This document shows, piece after piece, positions 45,873-55,019 of a stretch of 64,000 nt of DNA. The stretch is from UBA7359 sp038142205. GTDB taxonomy: Bacteria > Pseudomonadota > Gammaproteobacteria > Eutrophobiales > Eutrophobiaceae. The stretch is taken from NCBI GenBank assembly GCA_038142205.1, contig JAYQJO010000001.1:1488001-1552000 (forward strand), in the 5' to 3' direction. A program made the translations under genes and the position numbers. How positions within the stretch are numbered: position 1 is the first letter of the stretch; each line of letters starts with the position of its first letter. The notes below the pieces were generated by a model. The model did no database searches. It saw nothing but the letters and a program-made list of their open reading frames with translations, and was not told the DNA's origin.

Positions 45873-46727
45873 ATGTTACAGAATATTTTTTCAAAACCCG
45901 TCGAACTGAAGATTAGTGACAAAGTCATTACATTCAAGTCTATGGAAGACTTCGAATTTGCCATGAACTCAAGAACTATGCTGCCGCAAAGCAGAATTAT
46001 CGAAGCAGTTAATGCAAGCCAGAATGAATTAAACATGGAAGCAAATAGCATTGATGTTGCTATTGAACAAATCACTGAATTAATCAAGCAGAAAAAAGAA
46101 AGCGAAGTTACGCAAAAGCTGAAGTCCATAAATCCAGTAATTTTTTCTAATGATAATAACTGGCGTGATATTTTTTTCGCATTGAAAAAACACCGCTCTG
46201 TTGAATCCAGTCAATACAAATTCATCGCACTAAAAGCCTATTTACAATATTTGGAAAACAGAAAAGAAACGATTCAATCGATGAAAACACGATTAGAAAA
46301 AACAGATGAACAACATAGTAATGCTGAACCTGTTCAATTCAGAACTGGCGAGTTAGACATTGATGATAATTTCGACTCCGCAGTGCTTGCTGAAGAACTC
46401 GGATTGAAAAGCATACCCACAAGTAAATATGTATCTATTGATATTGAAAGAGGTGATGAAATTCCACTGTTATTAGCAAACTACCAATGTAAGTTGGTCA
46501 TAAAAGATGGGGTAAAATTTATCGATAACGATAAAGTCTCATACCCGATAACAGCAGGGATGAACAAAGTAGGCAGAGGACGCGAATGTTCAATTCGCTT
46601 CAATGATACGATGCAACGTATTTCCAGACTTCATTTAATTATTATTAATCACGATAATAAAAAACTGGAGTTATCCGATGTTTCTACTTACGGAACTTAC
46701 TACCTGAAAAAAACCAATAAAGATTGA
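45873..46727 (+). CDS. FHA-domain protein with helical N-terminal region
   Basis: A 284-residue protein. The last ~85 residues form a forkhead-associated domain (NKVGRGRECSIRFNDTMQRISRLHLIII....LELSDVSTYGTYY), with the Gly-Arg, Ser-Arg-x-His and STYGTYY positions that bind phosphothreonine. The N-terminal ~160 residues are mostly helical and of unknown fold. No Ser/Thr kinase or phosphatase and no secretion genes are adjacent, so the partner is unknown. No clear ribosome site; a TATACT at 45859 would put the transcript start within a few bases of the ATG, possibly leaderless. Confidence 0.8.
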   Translation: MLQNIFSKPVELKISDKVITFKSMEDFEFAMNSRTMLPQSRIIEAVNASQNELNMEANSIDVAIEQITELIKQKKESEVTQKLKSINPVIFSNDNNWRDIFFALKKHRSVESSQYKFIALKAYLQYLENRKETIQSMKTRLEKTDEQHSNAEPVQFRTGELDIDDNFDSAVLAEELGLKSIPTSKYVSIDIERGDEIPLLLANYQCKLVIKDGVKFIDNDKVSYPITAGMNKVGRGRECSIRFNDTMQRISRLHLIIINHDNKKLELSDVSTYGTYYLKKTNKD

Positions 46728-46740
46728 CCGCCACTCTGAG

Positions 46741-46956
46741 CTAAACCATTAAGGGTAATTCTACTGCGATTCTTAAATCAATACAGTTTAAAATAACAGC
46801 AAAGAGATATTATCTATTGGTAGTTTCTTGCGTCTGTTCCAATAAATTACAATCCTCTTTTAAATCATTAACAAATCGTTTATTACCTTCTTTTAAAAAA
46901 CCCAAGGCCATTTTCGGCATTAACTGTTGCTGCGTTTCTTTTATAATCGCTTTCAT
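46741..46956 (-). pseudogene. Relic of beta-carbonic anhydrase, N-terminal part
   Basis: From the ATG at 46956 the reading is MKAIIKETQQQLMPKMALGF, then LKEGNKRFVNDLKEDCNLLEQ, an in-frame TAA at 46812-46810, then YLFAVILNCIDLRIAVELPL. This matches the start of beta-carbonic anhydrase, where LKEGNxRFV is followed by PFAxxLSCIDSRxxxEL. The zinc-ligand Cys and the Asp and Arg of CxDSR survive, but Ser is Leu. The remaining ~150 residues with the other zinc ligands are missing. The product of the short ORF alone would be 48 residues. Confidence 0.8.
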
Positions 46957-47048
46957 TACTTCTTCTTTTTACTATAAACGTTAGCTAATCCTATCCTATT
47001 TTTTATAGGACAGAATATAAAAAGCAATCGTAAAAACATGCTTTGTTG

Positions 47049-47959
47049 TTAATATTTCTTTGGTACGAATGTCTGCGTATGCATTGCCGAACGTTTATAA
47101 TATTTTTCTTTCTTCAACCGAGGTATTTGTGGAATTTTAGGTTTCAAATCCTTATAGGGAATCATACTTAATAGATGAGAAATACAATTTAGTCTGGCGC
47201 GTTGCTTATCATCTGAAGGTACAACATACCAAGGTGCCTGAGGGATATCCGTATTAAAAAACATATCATCCTTACATTTGGAATACTCTATCCACCTTGA
47301 TCGAGACTCCATATCCATCGGACTCAGTTTCCAGAACTTATGCCGCTCTTGCGCGCGTGCTTTAAAACGTCGTTCCTGTTCAATATTACTAACTGAAAAC
47401 CAGTATTTAATAAGAATATTTCCGGAACGCACCAGAGAACATTCAAACTCCGGACATAAACGTAAGAACTCGTAATACTCTTCATCTGTAGATAAACTCA
47501 TCACTCTTTCAACACCGGCACGGTTATACCAACTTCGATCAAACAATGTGATCTCACCGGCTGCAGGTAAATGTGCAATATAACGTTGAAAATACCATTG
47601 TGTTTTTTCCCGTTCAGTTGGTGCAGGCAAAGCAACAATATTACAAATACGGGGATTCATATGTTGTATAATACGTTTAATAACTCCGCCTTTACCCGCA
47701 GCATCACGACCTTCAAAAACAACTACAACCTTAAGGTCTTTTTCCTTAACCCACTCCTGTAGTTTGACCAGTTCTACCTGTAGTCGAAACAATTCCTTCT
47801 CATAAAATTTTTTCGATAGTTTTTCTTCTTTCTTACCACGTAACCTCGGGTCATCTTCATGATAAGCATCGACTAAATTAATAACCTTTTCCCTAGGTTT
47901 GCTTGCTTTTTTCCTAACTGTCGTCTTCTTTTTTTAATTATTGTTTTTTTCTTAGTCAT
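47049..47959 (-). CDS. ppk2: Polyphosphate kinase 2 (PPK2), N-terminus frameshifted
   Basis: Family PPK2 with Walker A VFEGRDAAGKGG, FDRSWYNRAGVERVM (Walker B/lid) and DMFFNTD. These enzymes phosphorylate nucleotides with polyphosphate, or the reverse. The long clean frame starts only at a TTG (47792), but the same frame is open further upstream (KVINLVDAYHEDDPRLRGKKEEKLSKKFYEKEL), as in complete PPK2 proteins. The plausible ATG at 47959, with AAGG upstream, is in another frame. Joining them needs one extra A in the A7 run at 47929-47935 and gives a normal-length 303-residue protein with a lysine-rich start. Confidence 0.85.
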
Positions 47960-48606
47960 AACCTTATTATTCCTTAGGTTTCGATTTACTAATTAGTATA
48001 GTTACAAAATATCGAGCAAACGCAATATCGCTATTTTATACTTTAAGTATAGACAGAAATTTTGTATGCATGGTAGATCTGCATCAAGCGAAAAGAGTTA
48101 AACTGAAAGGTAAGCTATTTACCTCTAATTCATATAGCCAGATTGATGGAAGTAGATCATTGCGAAGATTAAAAGTAAGTAAAGCAACAAAAAATAATGT
48201 AGCAAAGATTTTGCCCACAATTGTTTCAGAAATCATAATACGCTTAATACTGTTAAATATATTGATAACCAATAAGACAAAAACAAGAGAAAAAATATAA
48301 TCAAGCTGGCGGTACGTTTCGTCGTTATCAATTGTTTCGGAAAGACTAAAGCCAAGATAAGGTGTGAAATTGATCAGATCAATTCAACAAAAAAACACAT
48401 CAGATTTAATAGTTCTACTGAAGTTCTAACTTACTAATTTTTAATAAAATTTACTACTTTTGTTACACAGTTATAGCACCTTTATATCAATAAAAGTCTA
48501 ATAAAAATAAATCTTGACTCAATTTTGTCATTATCTTCACAAGAAATTTACATCTGTCTGTATATATTCTAACTAAGAAAAACATATACGCATTTAGAGG
48601 TTAAGC
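47960..48606. other. Gene-free region between ppk2 and fasciclin gene
   Basis: About 650 bp. ORFs on both strands near 48070-48300 overlap each other, lack ribosome sites and resemble nothing. A perfect palindrome AATTGATCAGATCAATT lies at 48368-48384. It resembles an FNR site but has a three-base, not four-base, spacer. The rest is probably promoter sequence for the fasciclin gene. Confidence 0.4.
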
Positions 48607-49152
48607 ATGTCAATAGAAAGTGCTTTAAATAATTCAAGAGTCATAAAAGGTATTACCTTTACCTTAATCGCAACCATGATCTTGTTAAGCATGATGGCTG
48701 GTGCGGCACAGGAACATTCACATAAAAAAACTGATCAGAACATCGTGGATGTTGCTGTTGAAAATGGTAACTTCAATACACTGGCGGCGGCACTTAAGGC
48801 AGCCGGTCTGGTGGATGTATTAAAAGGCGATGGTCCTTTTACTGTATTTGCCCCAACCGATGAAGCATTCGCAAAGTTACCGAAAGGCACAGTAGAGTCA
48901 TTGCTACAGCCAGAAAACATTGTTCAGTTGAAAGCCATCCTGACTTATCACGTCGTCCCCGGAAAAGTACTGGCGAACGATGTTGTGAAGCTGGACAGCA
49001 CAACCACAGTCAACGGTGCAGATGTAAATATCTCTGTAATTGATAGTACCGTAAAGTTAAACGATGGAAGTAAAGTAATTATGACGGATGTCAAGGCAAG
49101 TAATGGTGTCATTCATGTTATCGATAACGTCATTTTACCACCAAATTCATAG
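48607..49152 (+). CDS. Secreted fasciclin (FAS1)-domain protein
   Basis: A 181-residue protein with a signal sequence (hydrophobic about 14-33, ending near GAAQ) and one FAS1 domain (about 45-179). FAS1 hallmarks are FTVFAPTDEAFAKLPKGTV, LTYHVVPGKV and the terminal NGVIHVIDNVILPP. A GAGG site precedes the ATG. Such proteins are periplasmic or surface-exposed and are linked with adhesion; function in bacteria is poorly defined. A strong terminator follows, so it is probably monocistronic. Confidence 0.93.
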   Translation: MSIESALNNSRVIKGITFTLIATMILLSMMAGAAQEHSHKKTDQNIVDVAVENGNFNTLAAALKAAGLVDVLKGDGPFTVFAPTDEAFAKLPKGTVESLLQPENIVQLKAILTYHVVPGKVLANDVVKLDSTTTVNGADVNISVIDSTVKLNDGSKVIMTDVKASNGVIHVIDNVILPPNS

Positions 49153-49206
49153 ACTTATTTCTTCTCAGTAGTTTCTTTACCTCCCCATAAAAGAAACTAG
49201 GACTTT

Positions 49207-49230
49207 GGCCGGCTAATGCCGGCCTTTTTT
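49207..49230 (+). terminator. Rho-independent terminator of the fasciclin gene
   Basis: GGCCGGC-TAAT-GCCGGCC stem with six T residues, about 55 bp after the stop codon. Confidence 0.95.
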
Positions 49231-49340
49231 ATTCCCGATACAATCTAAAAAAACAGCTCAACTATGCCTTTACATTAAGTATCGGATCCTTGATTTGATC
49301 ATCGACTTTTAGAGCCATGGCTGAGGCTGCTACTTATTGT

Positions 49341-49490
49341 TTAGTTCAGTTTCAACTTAACGTTATTCGCAACAAAATCTGCCAAGTTGATACCTCTGTC
49401 CGTAGTAGCAATATTGCTAACTGCATCCGTCACTCGCTGCAAGCCATATTGAATACCGAGCAATCCTAATTGAGAAATAATAGACATCAT
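49341..49490 (-). CDS. Small ORF, 49 residues, flagellin/hook-like N-terminal pattern
   Basis: Starts MMSIISQLGLLGIQYGLQRV, continues TDAVSNIATTDRGINLADFV and ends NNVKLKLN. An AGAGGA site lies six bases before the ATG, one of the clearest in the region. The LxGIQxGLxxxxxxxxxIA pattern recalls the N-termini of flagellar hook and flagellin proteins and of small unassigned proteins related to them. It is alone between a terminator and the peptidase E gene on the same strand. Function unknown. Confidence 0.6.
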   Translation of the reverse strand: MMSIISQLGLLGIQYGLQRVTDAVSNIATTDRGINLADFVANNVKLKLN

Positions 49491-49639
49491 ATTTTTCCTC
49501 TAATAGTCATAAGATAACTGCTTAACTGCTATCCAATTAATTTCTTTAGAAAAACCATTCGCTTAACTGTGACCTACAGTTACAAAAAAAATTGTGAAAC
49601 ATCAATAAACTTGAAGATTGATAAAGCTGAAAAGCTCAA

Positions 49640-50398
49640 TCAACTTTTATTTAATTCAGATAATGGATGGAAGCTATCAGAAGGTTCTAAAATTTGCTTA
49701 ACATATTTTCTGTAATTCCAATAAATTAAATATGCTTTTTTATTCTTTCTTGATGCCAGAATACGGTATTGATCACCTTTAATATGTAAGGCAGCATTAT
49801 TCTCTACACCAATCGCCACACCTTTTGTTTTTTTCATCATTACTTTTAAGGAAGGCTGTCGATGTTTTTCAACATCATAATGCGGGCACATTAACAAATC
49901 TGCATAATTCAAACCTGAGACTTTAATTAGAGTATTGTTCATCCCATCTTTAAATTTACGTGAATCACTATTACCTTGTCGAAACCAACAAATTGCTCCT
50001 GCACTCAAACCACATAAGACAACACCACGTTGTCTAGCTTTATCCAAGCTCTTATCTATACCTAACTGTCGCCACAGTTTCATCATGCGTAATGTATTAC
50101 CACCACCGACATAAATAATATCGCTTTGTGAAATAAGTATTTGTATTTTTCTATTAGAAGGTCGATCTCGATACAACAGCAATTCTTGTACAGAACAATT
50201 TAAACGCTTTTCATAATGGGTACGAAAAGCTTCACAATATTCGATATTATCTTCACTTGCAGTAGGAATAAATAACACCTTGGGCGACTTTTTTCTTGCT
50301 TGCTGAACAATGCTTTGATCTATTAATAAGGTTTGTGCCTGACGATGTTTAGGCACCATTATTTTTCCACCACCAATTGCAATAATATTTTGTTTCAT
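49640..50398 (-). CDS. Peptidase E / cyanophycinase-like class I glutaminase-fold protein
   Basis: About 252 residues from ATG 50398 (MKQNIIAIGGGKIM); a longer reading from 50416 adds six residues. IIYVGGGNTLRMMKLWR (about 88-104) and the nucleophile elbow VLCGLSAGAICWF (about 124-136, Ser nucleophile) identify the S51 dipeptidase E group. In these enzymes a Ser-His-Glu triad cleaves Asp-X dipeptides; cytosolic. The single gene precedes a 470-bp non-coding interval. Confidence 0.85.
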   Translation of the reverse strand: MKQNIIAIGGGKIMVPKHRQAQTLLIDQSIVQQARKKSPKVLFIPTASEDNIEYCEAFRTHYEKRLNCSVQELLLYRDRPSNRKIQILISQSDIIYVGGGNTLRMMKLWRQLGIDKSLDKARQRGVVLCGLSAGAICWFRQGNSDSRKFKDGMNNTLIKVSGLNYADLLMCPHYDVEKHRQPSLKVMMKKTKGVAIGVENNAALHIKGDQYRILASRKNKKAYLIYWNYRKYVKQILEPSDSFHPLSELNKS

Positions 50399-50416
50399 AT
50401 TTTTGTAGTAATTCAA

Positions 50417-50885
50417 ATAGTTATATATTAAATATTATCTTCTAGTCTTAAAAAGATTAAAAAAATCAACTATTCAGTATTTTTTATAGGTGGGCTTTGA
50501 GCTCTTATAACAACTTATCTGGTCCCAAATTTACCATTCTAAAGTTAGAATCATCAAGAATACTACAATGTGTATCAATAATTCTGAAAAGGTAGCGATT
50601 TAATTCAGCTCAAAATATGTTGCGACGCAGCAAAGTAATTTTTCAATTTTAGTCTATAACTCTATAAATATAGCTATTTTTTCCTTCTAAATTAGGCGGG
50701 CAATGTTTGCATAGTTATACTCTTCGTCTATTATTATAATATAATTCAATTTTTAAAATAATAATTACAATAAATATATTGTTCACACGAGAATATGAAA
50801 ACTAAGTAGTTTTAAACGATGTTTTTTAGCTTAAGTGAATTTGTTTTTTTCTTTAATTCTATATCTAACATAGAGGCAGTTAATC
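50417..50885. other. AT-rich gene-free region before sigma-54 activator
   Basis: About 470 bp containing long A/T stretches and no plausible ORF. No sigma-54 -24/-12 pair was found by eye. It presumably holds divergent promoters for peptidase E and the activator. Confidence 0.4.
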
Positions 50886-52895
50886 GTGGCGATTACAAAT
50901 ACCTATTTTTCTTCCAACTTTACACCACGGCAAGTTGATAAAGTCTGGGACAAATATGTAAACAGTGGTGTATTGCTAGAAGGATCTATTCGCGGCGTAA
51001 TTGGCGACTCCTGGGTTAGATGTAATGAAGCAGGTGTTGACCCTGCCAGTTCAAGGACTCGTATTTGCCTTAAAAGCAATATCTACCAATCCCTTCTTGA
51101 TGAGAATACACAGTTAATAGAAGCAGCAAAACCAGTAATGGAACACGCAAGTCAGTTACTTGCTGAATCGGGTTCCATGATGATACTTGCAGATAAAGAT
51201 GGTGTTTGTCTTCATGTTGAAGGTGACCGTAGAACAGTTGAGGATGGTTATGAAATCGATTTGTGCAAAGGTGCAAACTGGAGTGAATATGCTGCAGGCA
51301 CCAATGCAATAGGCACAGTGTTATCAGTAAAAAAACCGGTGAAAGTAAATACAACTGAACATTTTTGTGAAGGTATAAAATCCTGGTCGTGTGCCGCGAT
51401 GGTTATTCGAGATCCTGGCACCAAGGAAATAATAGGCGCTCTCGACGTGTCGGGACTAACGAGCAGTTTTAATCATCATGCTCTGGCTCTAGTCGTTGAA
51501 GCTGCAGGAAGAATTGAAAGTAGTCTTGTAAAACTCAGACTCGAACAGTCCAATAGATTATTGGATTCTGCTGTTTCTTTATTCCCTTCGCGTAGTAATG
51601 ATGCATTAATATTATTGGATAATAATGGAACCCTTATCAAAGCTAATGGAAATGTCTCTTCATATTTGGCTGCACGAGGCATTGACTTTAATACTGATAA
51701 TCATACGACAAAGCTTCTCGATGAAAACTGTAGACCAATTTTAAAATCTGAGGATAACTGGCTGGATTCTAACTGGATTCAACCAGTTATGGAAAACGGT
51801 GAAAAATTAGGTTCTGTAATTTGCATTCCACCAATACACAGACACACAGGAATAAACGATCATAAATCAAAAAGTTCGTGTTTTTCTTTATCAACTAATA
51901 AAGTGTTTTTCGAAGACATCATTGGCTCTACTATGACATTACGAAAAACGATAGAAAAAGCAAAAAACTTGGCTATTTCTCCTGTACCGGTTTTAATTCA
52001 TGGAGAAACAGGTGTTGGAAAAGAAATGTTTGCAAAAGCAATACATTCAGCGAGCAAGAATCGTAACGGGTCACTCATTGTTCTAAATTGCGGAGGACTA
52101 TCTCATGAGTTAATTGCCAGTGAACTGTTTGGTCATGCAGAAGACGCTTTTACAGGCGCAGCCCAAGGAGGAAAAATTGGTAAAATTGAAGCTGCAGACG
52201 GAGGTACATTATTCCTCGATGAAATCGGTGCGATGCCATTAGAAATACAGACTAATTTTTTACGTTTCCTCCAAGAAGGTGAAATTTGTCGTTTGGGAGA
52301 AAACCACCAACGAAAAGTAAACTGTCGCATAGTTGCTGCAACCAATCGGGATTTAAGTCACGATGTAAAAGTGGGACTGTTTCGCAAAGACTTATACTAT
52401 CGAATCTCTGTCGTTAGCCTTAAAATCCCGGTACTGCGTGAAAGAAAAAATGATATCGCAGAACTAGCCCGCTATTTTACCAAAAAGATTGCTGAACGAG
52501 ATGAAATGAAACCTAAGAGCATCAGTGATGAATTTATAGCGACATTGATGAAACACGATTGGCCGGGCAATGTAAGAGAACTGAGAAATATTATTGAATC
52601 TGCGATATTGATGTGTAGTAAAAATACATTAACCGCTGCACATTTACCGGAAGAGTTTCAACACCAAACAGTAGATGATGGTCAAATTACTCTGGACAAC
52701 ATATTAAATGAGCAGGAAAACCTTAAGCTTGATGATGCAGAACGTTTAGTTATCGTATCTACGATAAAAGCGACAAATGGCAACCTGACAAAAACTGCTC
52801 GACGATTGGGAATAGCGAAAAGCACCTTATATTTAAAACTTAAGAAATATAACCTGGATAGAGATGCTGCAATGTCAACAAAACCAGCTTCATAA
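50886..52895 (+). CDS. Sigma-54-dependent Fis-family transcriptional activator (AcoR type)
   Basis: A 669-residue activator: N-terminal GAF-type sensing region (about 60-220; EYAAGTNAIGTVLSVKKPV is typical of AcoR), a PAS-like middle, the AAA+ domain (about 340-570; Walker A HGETGVGKE, Walker B GGTLFLDEIG) and a C-terminal Fis helix-turn-helix (NLTKTARRLGIAKSTLYLKLKKY). The sigma-54 contact loop reads EDAFTGA, not the usual EGAFTGA. GTG start with AGAGG upstream. AcoR-type activators commonly control acetoin, acetone or alcohol catabolism, so the acetoacetyl-CoA synthetase and quinoprotein genes downstream are likely targets. Confidence 0.92.
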   Translation: MAITNTYFSSNFTPRQVDKVWDKYVNSGVLLEGSIRGVIGDSWVRCNEAGVDPASSRTRICLKSNIYQSLLDENTQLIEAAKPVMEHASQLLAESGSMMILADKDGVCLHVEGDRRTVEDGYEIDLCKGANWSEYAAGTNAIGTVLSVKKPVKVNTTEHFCEGIKSWSCAAMVIRDPGTKEIIGALDVSGLTSSFNHHALALVVEAAGRIESSLVKLRLEQSNRLLDSAVSLFPSRSNDALILLDNNGTLIKANGNVSSYLAARGIDFNTDNHTTKLLDENCRPILKSEDNWLDSNWIQPVMENGEKLGSVICIPPIHRHTGINDHKSKSSCFSLSTNKVFFEDIIGSTMTLRKTIEKAKNLAISPVPVLIHGETGVGKEMFAKAIHSASKNRNGSLIVLNCGGLSHELIASELFGHAEDAFTGAAQGGKIGKIEAADGGTLFLDEIGAMPLEIQTNFLRFLQEGEICRLGENHQRKVNCRIVAATNRDLSHDVKVGLFRKDLYYRISVVSLKIPVLRERKNDIAELARYFTKKIAERDEMKPKSISDEFIATLMKHDWPGNVRELRNIIESAILMCSKNTLTAAHLPEEFQHQTVDDGQITLDNILNEQENLKLDDAERLVIVSTIKATNGNLTKTARRLGIAKSTLYLKLKKYNLDRDAAMSTKPAS

Positions 52896-52948
52896 TTCTG
52901 CCAAGAATATAAATATCTTTTATCTAACAACAATACTTTCCCACCTAT

Positions 52949-52971
52949 AATTCTTCTTAAGGAGAAGAATT
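52949..52971. repeat. Inverted repeat AATTCTTCT-TAAGG-AGAAGAATT
   Basis: A perfect 9-bp inverted repeat with a 5-base loop in the interval between the activator and the acetoacetyl-CoA synthetase gene. There is no T run, so a terminator is unlikely; an operator or RNA hairpin is possible. Confidence 0.45.
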
Positions 52972-53066
52972 TATCGAAATTGTTCAAGCATTAAATTTAA
53001 CCAATTAAACAGTTGTAATACTATTGTTTTAAATAGAGAGATTAAAGAATCGAGTTGAAATCTGAA

Positions 53067-54991
53067 ATGAGTAATAACATCACGAAACTATACACCCCCA
53101 GTAAGAATCGTATTGAGTCTTCTCAAATTAATCACTTTATGCGGGAGGCAGGTTTTAATAATTATTCCGATCTGCATCAATGGACAATTAGTAAACCTGA
53201 AGAGTTTTGGCCTGACTTATTCGGTTTTTTTAACCTCAAATATAATGGCAACTTATCTCCAGCTTTTAACGACATAACATTTAAAGACTACTCCTGGTTT
53301 CCTAACGTTGAACTAAACTTTGCAGAGAATCTTCTCAAATGCGATAGCAGTGAAAAAGTTGCTATAAATTTTGTTCATGAATCAGGTCTTAATAAAAAAA
53401 TAAGTTACTCTGAACTAAGAAGTCAAACAGCAAGTATGGCTGATTATATCAAAAGTTATATAAGCGAAGGAGATGTGCTAGCCGCCTATATGCCTCATAT
53501 ACCAGAAACCATTATTTCAATGCTTGCCGTGACTTCTTTGGGGGGTGTATTTACATCTACCAGCTCTGACTTTGGTGTTAAAGGCGTAATAGAGCGGCTT
53601 AGCCAATCAAAGCCCGCCGTTTTGGTTGCCGCATGCGGTTATGAATACAATGGAAAATATTATGACTGCCTGGAAAAAATAAAGTCTATTGTTGATCATA
53701 TCCCTACTTTAAAAAAAGTAATTTTAGTGGATTTTTTAAAGAAGAGCCCAAGCACTGTAGATATCGATAAAAGCATACTTTGGAATACTGCAATGGAAGT
53801 TAGCAAATGCAATGAACTAACTTTTAAACGTGTGAAGTTTAACAGTCCTGTCTATATTTTATATTCATCAGGAACGACAGGAAAACCGAAGTGCATAGTC
53901 CATTGTGTCGGAGGTGTTTTACTTCAACATGTAAAAGAACTCGGCTTACACTGCGATTTGACTGAAGATAAAAACATTTTTTATTTCACAACATGTGGCT
54001 GGATGATGTGGAACTGGTTAATTAGCTCGCTTGCATTAAATGCAACAATTACAATCTATGAAGGATCGCCAGCATACCCTGATATTAATTATTTTTTTGA
54101 TATTATTAACCGGGAAAAAATTAATATCTTTGGTACTAGTGCTAAATTTTTAAAAGCACTAGAAGACTCAGAGAAAGAACCGACTAATAAATATCCTACA
54201 CTGGAAACCATCCTGTCTACCGGCTCACCACTTTTGCCCGAACAATTTGATTTTGTCTATGAGAAAATCAAACAAGAAGTGCAACTATCAAGCATATCGG
54301 GTGGGACAGACATAGTAAGTTGCTTTGTATTAGGGAATCCAATTTTACCTATCTATAGAGGAGAAATTCAGTGCATAGGTTTGGGTATGGATGTTAGCTG
54401 TTGTAATGAAGATGGTAGTGAATTAATAAACACCAAAGGCGAACTGACATGTAAGAAAAGTTTCCCAAGCAGGCCAACTCATTTTTTGAGTGATCCAACT
54501 GGTGAAAAAATTAATAATGCATATTTCAATACTATTCCAGGTTTATGGTGTCACGGAGACTTTATTACTATCACAGACAGAGAGACGGTCATTATTCACG
54601 GCCGTTCTGATACTACCTTAAACCCAGGTGGAGTCCGTATTGGCACCGCTGAAATATACAGACAAGTAGAACTATTTGATTATATAGAAGACTCTCTTTG
54701 TATTGGTCAACAAATAAACGGCGATGTTAACGTGATTTTATTTGTGAAATTGAAGGCCGGTGAACAATTTGATGATAATAAGGTCAAAGAAATCAAAAGT
54801 GCGATTCTAAAGAATACTACGAGCAGACATGTCCCTGCTAATATCTATCAAGTCAATGATATACCTTATACAAGGAGTGGAAAAAAATGGAACTTCCTGT
54901 GACACGTTTGTTATCAAACATAAAGGTAGATAATATTGAGGCTGTTGCTAACCCGGAATGTTTAGCTGAATATGAGCAATATAAAATTTAA
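53067..54991 (+). CDS. Acetoacetyl-CoA synthetase, C-terminus frameshifted at an A7 run
   Basis: ANL-superfamily acid-CoA ligase that activates acetoacetate with ATP and CoA. Motifs are YILYSSGTTGKPK (P-loop, about 271), FYFTTCGWMMWNW (AacS-specific), GGTDI and HGRSDTTLNPGGVRIGTAEIY. The frame ends early at 54902 with SGKKWNFL. One extra A in the A7 run at 54881-54887 instead gives SGKKMELPVTRLLSNIK and continues to ANPECLAEYEQYKI, the normal AacS C-terminus, stop at 54991. The zero-frame run is A_AAA_AAA, so a -1 slip would also work. Start: ATG 53067 is preferred to TTG 53055. Confidence 0.9.
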
Positions 54992-55019
54992 CGAACTGAA
55001 AGACTTTACGGATTCTGCT

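Noticed and set aside
47929..47935. Programmed translational frameshift in ppk2
   Set aside because: The in-frame context (ATT AAA AAA AGA) is not an X_XXY_YYZ heptamer; an undercalled A run is more likely.
48070..48300. ORFs on both strands between ppk2 and the fasciclin gene
   Set aside because: Antisense to each other, no ribosome sites, no similarity recognised.
48368..48384. Palindrome AATTGATCAGATCAATT as an FNR site
   Set aside because: The half-sites fit, but the spacer is three bases where FNR needs four.
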